Shown piece by piece: positions 32,964 to 42,446 of a DNA stretch of 64,000 nucleotides. The notes beneath the pieces are model-generated. The model had not been told where the DNA came from, did not search any database, and saw only the letters and a program-made list of their open reading frames with translations. Made by a program: the position numbers and the translations under genes. The stretch comes from Marsupella aquatica (Eukaryota > Marchantiophyta). Position 1 is the stretch's first letter, and each line of letters starts with the position of its first letter. The DNA lies in NCBI GenBank assembly GCA_973895155.1, contig OZ316892.1, positions 15,996,001 through 16,060,000 on the forward strand, read 5' to 3'.

Positions 32964-35900
32964 CTATGTCCTCAAAGAAACTATGGACCTAGAGAGCCCT
33001 GAAAGATTTTCCAAACCTATTCTCCTTTCCCTATCCACCGCAAAGATATATCTTCCAAGTTGCTGAGGGGGCAGACCAAACAATGCATACAAATCTTTCA
33101 CCAAGATTTGAGATGCCATCCTAACCCCCTCATAAAACTTGCAAGCAATGAATACATGATATTCATTCTCTATACTAGAGCTATCACATAGTTGACAAAC
33201 CCTCTTTTTCCTGTCAATATCCTTCCATCTCCCTTGTTCTACTTCAAGGTGGTGTGAGCTTAGTCTATACTGAGCAATAAGTTGTCTAAGTTGTACTGAG
33301 ATAGTGCTAGATAAGTATTCTTGTTCTCAATATTTCTTCATGGGGTTCACATCTCTCATGTAGTATTGCTGCCGTGGGCTAGGTTCATGCCAAAGTTTGT
33401 GCAAAGCCTTTTGCTCAAGTTTTGCTCTTAGCTTGGTTGGGTGTGTTGGCCATTCATGTTCAGGAAAATCCCAAGCATGGGCCCACCTGCACACATCTGC
33501 ATACCACCCTTTAGCTGAAGATGAGCGCAAGGCATGAAAAGGAAATCTGTTTTCCTCCAACTCTCTTACACGCATGATGTATTTGAGTGTGTGGAAGAGT
33601 GCCTCCACCTCCAAAGGAAACAAGCCTGCCTCTGCAAGTGTAAGTGTATATGGGGTTTGTGACTTGATCCCAAGCTCCATCTCAAGAAATAGCTTTTGCA
33701 GCCCCTCAATCTGTTGCCACCCAGATTTAGACACACCTGCTCCCCAAATTGGTGCTCCATAAAGAATGACTGGTTTCACCAAAGCTCCAAAGAGATGTTT
33801 CCTTAACCTCCAAGTGTGTAGACCAGCTCTTTTGCATTTGTTCATGAATGCATAAAAAGCTCTGTACCCATTGGCAGCCCTAGATTTTACACATGAGGCC
33901 CAACTCAAGTTTTGAGAGAACTCCACCCCAAGGTATTTGTAGGTCCTCACAAATTCCACCAGATTCCCTTGGAAGTAGAGCTCTGGATTTTGTCGTGTGC
34001 CAATGCCCAAACACTTGGTCTTCTTGAGGTTGACTACCATCCCTGTTGCTTGACAAAACTCCTCCAAGGCATTGAGATGTCTTTGCAAAGCTTCTTGAGC
34101 ATGAGCAAGTAGGACCACATCATCTGCAAATATAAGAAGTTGGAGGACAAACCTACCCAATTGAGTGCCAACTCCACCATGCTCCTCCAAAATGTTGTGT
34201 AGCTGATCAATGAAGATGCCAAAGAGAGTTGGTGAGAGAGGACAACCTTGGATCACCCCAAGAGTGCTCCAGATTTCTTCAGAGGTTTCCTTTGAAAGTT
34301 TGATGCGCACTTCTTGGTACAATTTAGAAACAGCCAACCTGAGCTCTTCAGGCACTTCCAACTCCACCATCCTATCCCAAAGCTTGGATCGGGAAACTTT
34401 GTCAAAGGCCTTGGAGAAGTCCACAAACAAGCAAAATAATGGTTTATGTGGAGATTTGGCCTTTTCACACAACACCCTCAAGCAGAGAATGTGATCCATA
34501 GTGCTGAATTCTCTCCTAAAACCTGCTTGTGAAGGTGCCCTTTTCATCTCACTCTCCAACCAAGAGCTTAATCTGGCTTCAAGTAGTCCTCCCAAAACTT
34601 TAGCAAAAGTATTGCCTACCATGATGGTTCTGTAGTTGTGCACATCGTCCTTGTTGCCTGCCTTGAAGATAGGCACCACTCTTCTGGTCATCCAAGCTTT
34701 AGGTAAACCTAAAACCATTGCTTGATTCAGCTCATGCACCAAGTTTGTTAGTAAAGAGGGTCCTCCCCACAAAAGAAGCTCCAAGTTCAGGCCCAACAGA
34801 TCTTTAGCTTTCCCATGTTGCATGTGGGAAAGATGCACCTTCACCTCCCTCTCTGTAAACTGAATGGTGTCCCCAAGGGGCATAGGCATGCCACTAGCAT
34901 CTGGAAAGAAATACAAGGATGTGACATAGGTTACCAGGTCCTGGTGATCCAAGGGGGGAGTAGTCTTGCCTGATTGCATTCTCTCCCAAAAACGTTTTGG
35001 ATGTTTGATGAACTCCTCACATAGTGATTGTTGATGACTCTTCAAGAAGCACCTCTTCTTGTGTTTGATGAAGTTCTTGTACATAGTGAATGCCAAAAGT
35101 CTCTTTTCCCCTGAATGTGATCTTGCTTGCATCCTTGCTCTAGCACAATCCTCGTCAAACCAAGCCTTCATGTTTTGCTTTCTAGGGGGTTTGGTGGAGA
35201 AAGTAGAGGCTGCTGCTTGTGCTATGACTTCTGAGAGCTCAATCTGATCATCCAGGGTATGGAGAAGATGTTCAAAGTTGGCTTTGAAGATGACTTCTCT
35301 ATCAGGGTCTAGAAACAGAGGTTTGGGTACTGGCTTTCTATGCACTTTGTTTGGGATTGTGGTCAGGTCAAGATGGAACAACAAAGGCAAGTGTGAAGAC
35401 TCTGGTTGTTGATCAAGTATTTGAAAGTCAACCACTCTAGTGGCAGAGGTAGGTGAGGCAAGAAGGTAATCAATGGTACTACATCCTTGTTTAGATCTAA
35501 AAGTGTAACCAGATGATTGGGGAAATCTCTCAAGCCCATTCAATATTCTTAGATTACAAGAAGCCCCCAAATGCAAAAAGTGACGTGTCATGTCATTTGT
35601 TCTGGTGTCAAGAGCCTCTCTCACCCAAGGTATCTCTTCACTACATGATGACCAAGGTAAAGTTCCTAAGTCCTCACTTTCAGTAAATTGTTCATTAGAT
35701 ACCCTGGCATTAAAGTCCCCCACTATCCATGTCTCCCCTAGTGGTGATATATCATGAATGACTTGGATTAACCTATGAAATGGATAATGTGCATCAGCAA
35801 TTCCCATCTTATAGACATTCATATTAAGGGGCAAAGTAGATGACAATCAGAAATGATGGAGTACCTCTGGTATGAAGTCTCACCACCATGAACTGCTTGC

Positions 35901-36165
35901 TGGGATCTTCATGTTCAATAGAGGTGATGTGTTGAAGTTGATTCTTGGTGTAGACAGCAATGCCTCCAAACCCTCTTCCCCGTGTGGTCTTCTTCTCATT
36001 GAAGATGGATTGTATGCAAGTAAAGCCTTTAATGCTAGGTAGAGCATTTCCCTCATATTCCCAAGTCTCCGTGAAAAGCAAGATGTCAAAATTCTCAAAC
36101 AAAGGTTCCCCTCCAATTGCTGTTTCTATGGAAAGTCCTGAAACATTCCATGCCATGACTCTCAA
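32964..36165 (-). pseudogene. LINE-B ORF2: endonuclease and reverse transcriptase
   Basis: The endonuclease begins MAWNVSGL and continues ILLFTETWEYEG, RGFGGIAVYTK, IVIYFAP. A frameshift near 35830-35846 changes frame. It then continues IVGDFNAR, GCSTIDYLLAS and SSHLPLLFHLD, the normal EEP motif series. The RT has VVPIFKAGNKDDVHNYRTI, FCLFVDFSKAFDKVSRSKLW (motif A), IQGCPLSPTLFGIFIDQL and FADDVVLL (motif C), all intact. At 33327-33329 TGA replaces CGA; beyond it the same frame reads on to a TAG at 32964-32966 and contains the C-terminal CQLCDSSSIENEYHVFIAC zinc motif. ORF2p would nick the target and copy LINE RNA in the nucleus. Confidence 0.92.
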
Positions 36166-36177
36166 GGTCCCAATCCA

Positions 36178-36948
36178 TCATTTAGAAACAACTCTCTTCT
36201 TATTGGTAACAACAGCTTGTCCATTGCGCAAGTAGGCTACCAATCCTTGGTCTTTGGCTACCCTCACCTTCTCAAGCTCAATTTTCCTTGCTTGGACTTG
36301 TGTGGGAGTCAGATCATCATCCAACCAAATCCTTAGCCCTTTAAGCATGCTCCTGTTAGCCATCACTCTAGCTTTCTCGGATTCAGCTGCAAACTTCACC
36401 AAGATTGGACGTGGAAGGTCCCCCTTCTTTTGCCCAATCCTATATGCTTGCAAAATGATAGGGTCATGCACTTTCATCTGAGATTGGAAGAATGAAATTG
36501 CTACCTTCTTGGTGTCTTCCTTCTCCTCCTCAACAAGGCCTGATATTTTGCAGTTGCTGACTCTTGCATGCTGGTTCTTGTGTTCTTCTTCTAGTGCTCT
36601 CCTCTCCTCCTCCTTGGCTTGGACAAATTCCATATGTGATTGTTTTGCAGCCCGTGCAAAGGTTTTGAGCTTCTCCTCAATCTCCCCTACAGCCTCATGT
36701 ATCACTGATTTCTCTGGGCACATACTCTTCTCCATGTCTCCAAAACACGATGCAAGCAATGAGAGTTGCTTACCATTCTCCTGAGTTTGAGATCGAAGAT
36801 CACTAATCAACCTCTTTTGCTTGACATTCTCATTCTTTAGCTCCGTCACCTCCTTGCTGAGCGTGGTAATCTCAATTGCGGAGTTTTCAGCCACAACTAA
36901 GATTTTCTCAAGCAAAGCCTTGAGATGGGCAATCTCCTCCGTTGCCAT
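36178..36948 (-). CDS. LINE-B ORF1 protein (RNA-binding coiled-coil)
   Basis: This intact 256-residue ORF starts at ATG 36948. Residues 1-130 are a coiled coil (EEIAHLKALLEKILVVAEN, LSKEVTELKNENVKQKRLIS) and further charged helix. The C-terminal part resembles L1-type ORF1p RNA-binding regions: KISGLVEEEKEDTKK, AYRIGQKKGDLPRPILVKFA, MLKGLRIWLDDDLTPTQVQA and GLVAYLRNGQAVV. Such proteins form trimers that coat LINE RNA and act as nucleic-acid chaperones. It stops with TGA at 36178-36180. ORF2 follows in the same frame 12 nt later, an unusual arrangement that would allow readthrough or reinitiation. Confidence 0.88.
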   Translation of the reverse strand: MATEEIAHLKALLEKILVVAENSAIEITTLSKEVTELKNENVKQKRLISDLRSQTQENGKQLSLLASCFGDMEKSMCPEKSVIHEAVGEIEEKLKTFARAAKQSHMEFVQAKEEERRALEEEHKNQHARVSNCKISGLVEEEKEDTKKVAISFFQSQMKVHDPIILQAYRIGQKKGDLPRPILVKFAAESEKARVMANRSMLKGLRIWLDDDLTPTQVQARKIELEKVRVAKDQGLVAYLRNGQAVVTNKKRVVSK

Positions 36949-37016
36949 CACAAAGCTGAAACTGTTGTTAGAATGTACTCTTAGACGACAAATAGAAATT
37001 GGGAGCAGTAGAGGAT

Positions 37017-37860
37017 GTCAGTTGCAGCTCTACCTTTGCCAGTGATACACTCTCGCTGTTTGCAACACTCTGCCAAAATCTGAGCTCAAACCGCAGCCGA
37101 TTGCCCTTCCAACTCGAAGTGAAATTTCGCCCCAAGCTCAGAATCCCGAAATTGGACACGTAGCAGATCGTGCATGCTAAAGTGCATACCAAACGATGTC
37201 GGTTGCAGCTCTAACTTTGCCAGTGATACATTCTCGCTGTTTCCAATGCTCTGGCAAAGTCTGAGCTTAAACCGTAGCCAATTTCCCTTCCAACTCAAAG
37301 TGAAATTTTGCCCCAAGCTCAGAATTGCGAAACTGGAGACGTAACAGATCGTGCATATCAAACAATGTCGGTTGCAGCTCTAACTTTGCCAGTGATACAT
37401 TCTTGCTGTTTCCAATGCTCTGGCAAAATCTGAGCTCAAATCGCAGCCGATTGCCCTTCCAACTCGAAGTGGAATTTCACCCCGAGCTCAGAATCGCGAA
37501 ACTAGAGACGTAGCAGATTGCGCATGCTAAAGTGCATATCAAACGATGTCGGTTGCAGCTCTAACTTTGCCAGTGATACATTCTCGCTGTTTCCAATGCT
37601 CTGGCAAAGTCTGAGCTTAAACCGCAGCCGATTGCCCTTCCAACTCGAAGTGAAATTTCGCCCCAAGCTCAGAATCGCGAAACTGGAGACGTAGCAGATC
37701 GCGCATGCTAAAGTGCATACCAAACGATGTCGGTTGCAGCTCTAACTTTGCCAGTGATACATTCTCGCTGTTTCCAATGCTCTGGCAAAGTCTGAGCTTA
37801 AACCGCAGCCGATTGCCCTTCCAACTCGAAGTGAAATTTCGCCCCAAGCTCAGAATCGCG
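37017..37860 (-). promoter_or_regulatory. LINE-B 5' tandem monomers (five ~180-bp units)
   Basis: Units align at 'ctctaactttgccagtgata' on the plus strand, starting at 37027, 37208, 37379, 37558 and 37740, spacings 181, 171, 179 and 182. The third spacing is short because 'gctaaagtgcat' is missing. Identity between units is high. They lie immediately upstream (minus strand) of ORF1, the position of promoter monomers in mouse L1 5' UTRs. No TATA box is obvious. Short ORFs across the array repeat the same peptides and are not considered genes. Confidence 0.85.
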
Positions 37861-37861
37861 T

Positions 37862-38326
37862 TTGGACAAAGGAGTTCAGCAGGCTTTGCACAAACTTTGG
37901 CATGAACCTAGCCCACGGCAGCAATACTACATGAGAGATGTGAACCCCATGAAGAAATATCGAGAACAAGAATACTTATCTAGCACTATCTCAGTACAAC
38001 TTAGACAACTTATTGCTCAGTATAGACTAAGCTCACACCACCTTGAAGTAGAACAAGGGAGATGGAAGGATATTGACAGGAAAAAGAGGGTTTGTCAACT
38101 ATGTGATAGCTCTAGTATAGAGAATGAATATCATGTATTCATTGCTTGCAAGTTTTATGAGGGGGTTAGGATGGCATCTCAAATCTTGGTGAAAGATTTG
38201 TATGCATTGTTTGGTCTGCCCCCTCAGCAACTTGGAAGATATATCTTTGCAGTGGATAGGGAAAGGAGAATAGGTTTGGAAAATCTTTTAGGGCTCTCTA
38301 GGTCCATAGTTTCTTTGAGGACATAG
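37862..38326 (+). pseudogene. LINE-B ORF2 C-terminal fragment with zinc motif
   Basis: The open frame of 154 codons from the truncated copy reads ALHKLWHEPSPRQQYYMRDV, then KKYREQEYLSSTISVQLRQL, KKRVCQLCDSSSIENEYHVF and DLYALFGLPPQQLGRYIFAV to the natural stop. The C-x2-C...H-x4-C arrangement is the typical end of many LINE ORF2 proteins. There is no start codon of its own; the first few codons are junction sequence. Confidence 0.88.
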
Positions 38327-38463
38327 TTGTCCTCTTCTGAGCAATCTCTTTTGGTTGCTCTTTTCTTTGATTGCATTGTACTTTACTTTTTGTGGCAGCT
38401 CCTTTGACTTTCATGGTCCCGGAGCTTATAATACATTACCATTACCATTACCATTACCATTAC
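37881..38463 (+). mobile_element. LINE-B copy 2: 5'-truncated, inverted relative to copy 1
   Basis: The plus strand from 37881 matches the reverse complement of 32851-33410. I count three differences in about 560 bp, all transitions. The copy holds the ORF2 C-terminus (frame open to 38326) and the 3' UTR, and ends in about five CATTAC repeats (38434-38463), whereas copy 1 has one. It keeps CGA where copy 1 has TGA, so it shows the uninterrupted C-terminus. Between it and the monomers of copy 1 lie 21 nt of unrelated sequence (37861-37881). Confidence 0.93.
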
Positions 38464-38473
38464 ATTGCATTTT

Positions 38474-38626
38474 GATTAACCAAATGTAGCAGGCTAGCAG
38501 AGGGACGAAGGATAGGGCCAACACTAATGCACAGCAGTGAACAACTATGATTAACCAAATGTCAGTAGCAGGCCAGCAGAGGGACGGAGGATAGGGCCAA
38601 CACTAATGCGCAGCTGTGAAAGACTG
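38474..38626. repeat. ~75-bp tandem duplication
   Basis: Two copies (38474-38548 and 38549-38626) share 'gattaaccaaatg', 'agcaggcyagcagagggacg' and 'gatagggccaacactaatgc', with a few substitutions and a 3-4-bp indel. The array directly follows the LINE-B copy 2 tail. Confidence 0.9.
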
Positions 38627-40330
38627 ACAAATAGAAAGCAAACGAGAGCTTCAAATATAGAACATCAAACCTTCAGCAGCGGTCAATGGGCTTTGATTCA
38701 CAGGTCGCCTGGCTTGGTCCCTTGTCGCAGCTCGCCCAGCTCCACAACACCGTAGACAAGGAGTTGGCTGGTCCAATTTCCACCATGCAGTGTTAGCAAA
38801 ACTGCAATGCTTGATCTTCGCCCTCCGCCCTTTGCCCGAACCCCAAAATAGACCTCAAAGTAGAAAGCCAGCAAAGGGTTGAGCAGAAATCCCTAGAAAA
38901 TCCCGCCTCTAAAGTCCATTGCTCGTGGTTACAAATGATGGCAACGGAACATTCGGGCAACCCAACAGTTGAACTGACCTCAATCACACCTGCACCTGGT
39001 TGGCAGCTCCGCAGACACTAATTGTAGCTCTAGTTGAAGACATCATTTGAACAGCAAATCAGTCACAGCTCATGAATCCGTTCAGACTAGCATCATGGGT
39101 ACTACGTCGGAGCACTGCGCAAGAAGCCAGGAAAAAACTGCAAACATGGGGACCCACAGGCAAGAAATCTGGACCTCCGACACAATCTGGAAATCCTTTC
39201 GCAAACAACTGGACCTCTCCTCAACAACTTGCGATGGTAGTAGCTCGCAATGGTAGCAGCTTGCGATAGTAGCTCCCTTCAACAAGCTTGGTAGTGCGAT
39301 AGGAGCAACAACTTACAGAGAAGACAATGACCTCCCCTATGAGACTGATTGAAAGACCTCAATACAATTACTGAAGCAGGGATACAGAACGGGGAGAAGC
39401 CTTTCGCAGTTTGGGACGGCGAGAAGTGTGAACACTTAGGGCAGGGCCCGCAGGAAGGTCACTCAGTCCGAATGAGCCACAAGCTTATCGCCCAAAACCA
39501 CGCAAACCTGAAGTTGAAATTAGCACTATGAGGTAGCAAGCTACAAAATAGCATTTCCCACATTCTTAATGCATGGCATCGGAGCTCATTCCGCCTAGAA
39601 AACCAAAGCCACTACCAAAACTAACTTGCAAATGGAAGTTTGGACTAACCAGGGTGATTCAGGGCAGTTCAATGTCACTATGGCAGGTGCATTGCTGCTC
39701 GTAGCTGCAATGTACCTTAGCGCTCCCGGTCCCTCCACGGCTGCAACTTCCCAAGACCGGTCGGTCCCAGCCAGTCAGTCTTCTCTGAATCTTGGTGCGC
39801 CCACGTTGTCTCAATCCAAAGCTGTCAGCTCTCAGGCAGGAGACAAATCTCCGCTTGCCTTTGCGCCAAAAGCTGTCACTGGCCTCAAGAGCCTCTAAGG
39901 CAATGTCCGCAACGCCTCAATGTCTCCAACACCTCAATGTCCTTACCATCAAGCGCTTCTCAGGGATGCCTCAATGTCCTTACCACCTCACGACTGTCAA
40001 GGTCCCAAACCAGCGCAAACCACTTGCTGAACTCCTTTGTCCAAACAATTGTAAGGGGCATGCAGGTAGAACTGTCAAAAGCGCTCGCAGGAGTGGATGG
40101 CAACAATTGACTACAATCGCCTCCCAGCTTCCCTCGCAAAATGTTAACCCTAAACCCTACTTGTATGCTCCACTCATAGAAGCAAAGCACAATGTTCTGT
40201 CGCACAATGGGGCCCGAACACATGGGCGCAAGTACTCGATAGTTCCCTTCACAAAAACCCAATAATCACCTGATGACCAAAGCACACTCACCCTAACCCA
40301 ATACTTAGTGCAAGCAGTCATGTAAGCTCG
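38627..40330. other. Unassigned region; possible WD-repeat-like relic on minus strand
   Basis: No gene is convincing. An ORF at 39626-39898 (+, 90 codons) begins MQMEVWTNQGDSGQFNV with a hydrophobic stretch (AGALLLVAAMYLS) but has no recognisable family. On the minus strand 39960-40262 ends ALVWDLDSREVVRTLRHP, which looks like a WD40 blade remnant and repeats once in eroded form further left ('gtaaggacattgagg'). The segment 40025-40045 is an exact inverted match to 37861-37881. Confidence 0.3.
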
Positions 40331-41740
40331 TTTCCGTTGAGGTGACCCGTTGAGCATAATAAGTACGTTTGCGCCAGAGTGTTAGGCAACACACAAAACT
40401 AAAGAGGGTTAAGGATAACTTTAAATAAATCCCTTTGTGACAAAGTCATGGCCACTTAATTAGTTGTGGGCCCCCCTAACCCTCCCCCCCCCCTTGTGGA
40501 ATTAATCTTGGATCAAAAGGCACCATCATTTACACTCAAATCAATCAAGTTGTGGACTGTTCATTGTGTCAATTAGTGCCCATGACCCTGTCAAAACAAC
40601 ACTAGTTGGCAATGCGGAATATATCATGGTGTGGGAGTTGTACCTAGCTAGGGTTATAGTGATGCATTAGTTCCGGTTCTGGTTAGAAACCACCCTAAGC
40701 CCTCCAGTACAGTTGTACCCTAAGTTATGAAAAGTACCCGTTACATGGATATTTATGGTGCAATGTTAGTTAAGGTTGGTGATATATACAAGGCATGTCC
40801 TTAAGCACTTAGGCCCAAAAGTAGGATGTCGCCCGGTCCTTCTTAAGTATACTCTTATCATGAACCCTTGTAAGACTTTGTCTTATACTAGTCTTTGTGT
40901 GGACCTTTAGAGTGATTCCAAGAACAAAACCCATGATGTCCTAGAGTGTTCACCCTTCACAAAGTAGCAAGGTTACTTTTCATAGTCTTTAACTAAACCG
41001 GAAAACACTCAAAGTCTTTTATAGTCTTTAACAAAACCTTGGCAATGGGTGCAAGTCATTTAAAGTATGGAAGAAGGACTTAGTGGGCTTAGTCCTATAA
41101 GGTATGGTCTAAATTACCCCGGTTTCTACTAGTGCAAGAGAATCTTAGTGAACTCCCAATCCTCCTAGCTTGTGCCAGCCTCTAGCCACCATCGATAGCT
41201 TTCCAATGTATTTAAAAGTACTCCGATTGAGTCTAAACTAAGCGAGTTATTCAGGTTTCAGCAGAACCCATCGATATCATCACTTTAAACTAGGGTCAGC
41301 CTTATCTCAAGGCTCCGTTACTGGTGTAAACTTGGTTTGCTTGACCCTGCATGTGTAAACTCAGGTGTACAAAGCCAAACAGTAACCCCGTGAGACTACA
41401 AACGTAAAGGCCCAGTACTCCTGTGAAATATAAGCCCTGTGAAATATAAGCCCTGGTCTTGACAGTAAGTGCATGGGTGAACGGAGAGAAAGAACTCATG
41501 GAAATAGGAGAATGAATGCTTCCAATCTATGGCAGAGTCGACTGCCTGATTCAGTTTGGAGCAAGGAGAGAACTAAGCTAGAACTTAGAGAACTGAACTT
41601 GTTTGAAGGGATTGTGGGTTATTTGAAGGAAGTCTGGCCAGTGCTTCCGTTCAGACCAGCCCTTCATTCTCACGAAAATATCTCCCTTCCATGTGTTCTT
41701 CTCTCAACTGTCGGTTGACCTTGGTAGCATTCAATTTGTG
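40331..41740. other. No gene; AT-moderate repetitive-looking DNA
   Basis: No coding domain is seen on either strand. Features are a poly-C tract near 40485-40495 and a short duplication 'gtgaaatataagccct' at about 41425-41455. Composition and word usage resemble 63420-64000, suggesting the same dispersed repeat class, but no clear alignment was made. Confidence 0.4.
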
Positions 41741-42008
41741 AGTCCAAAGAGCAGCCATTCTAATCTCAAAAATATACCTATGGACCTGATCCTGCATTCA
41801 ATTGCTGAAGTCCAAAGAGCAGCCATTCTAATTTCAGAATATATCTATGGACCTGATCCTGCATTCAATTGCTGAAGTCCAAAGAGCAGTCATTCTAATT
41901 TCAGAATATATCTATGGACCTGATCCTGCATTCAATTGCTGAAGTCCAAAGAGCAGCCATTCTAATTTCAGAATATATCTATGGACTTGATCCTGCATTC
42001 AATTCCTG
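41741..42008. repeat. 67-bp minisatellite, four units
   Basis: Units start 'agtccaaagagcag' at 41741, 41809, 41876 and 41943 and end 'gcattcaattgctga'. The last three are almost identical and the first is more diverged, as in a recent expansion. Confidence 0.95.
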
Positions 42009-42446
42009 AAGTTAAGGGCCACAACTCAGATTTCTTGTCAATCGCCCTAGTTGAGGAAATGGTCTTCTAGCTGTCCACTGTGCCACCTCAAAGTTCCCCT
42101 ATAGAAGGTGCAAGTTGATTTCGCCTGAAGAGCCCCCTTGTTAGCGGTCGATGACTTTTCCTTTCTGTAAAATATTCTCTCTGATTCAGAAATTTCAATC
42201 TGCCCTATTAATTTCCCTTCCAGCCTTTGCTTTCCCTTCGATCTCCTCCTTTAATTCGTGCTCCAGGATTTCCTCTTCTAGTTCAGGTCTTCTGATTCTC
42301 CTTGAGCCCAACATTCCAGCCCAGTTCTTCTTACTTGATTTGGTGGAGTATTGGCTCTCCATTCAGCTGTAGTGTTGAGCTCCATTCTCCCTTCAATTTC
42401 ACTTTGATTTTTGCTCTATTGAATTCTGGGCTCAACACCTGGCCTT
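42009..42446. other. No gene seen
   Basis: Pyrimidine-rich spacer between the minisatellite and the pogo-like element; the ORF at 42151-42372 (+) is Phe/Ser/Leu-rich without a domain. The last three bases (CTT, 42444-42446) may be a target-site duplication. Confidence 0.4.

Larger units (their letters stand above)
32851..37860 (-). mobile_element. LINE-B: near full-length non-LTR retrotransposon with 5' monomers
   Basis: From 5' to 3' on the minus strand: five tandem ~180-bp monomers (37860-37017), ORF1 (36948-36178), ORF2 (36165-32964), a 3' UTR of about 110 nt ending CATTAC at 32851. ORF2 has an apurinic-type endonuclease, a reverse transcriptase and a terminal zinc motif. Inactivating changes are one frameshift near 35830-35846 and one CGA-to-TGA at 33327-33329, so the copy is young but dead. 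It lies in the gag of gypsy-A. A 99-percent-identical inverted copy of its last ~580 bp starts at 37881. Confidence 0.92.

Noticed and set aside
36583-36600. 'ttcttctagtg' as a CACTA-1 right end
   Set aside because: It lies inside LINE-B ORF1 coding sequence, left of the element, and matches by chance.
39626-39898. 90-codon ORF with a hydrophobic segment as a small membrane protein
   Set aside because: No homology recognised and no supporting context; kept only as a note in the region entry.
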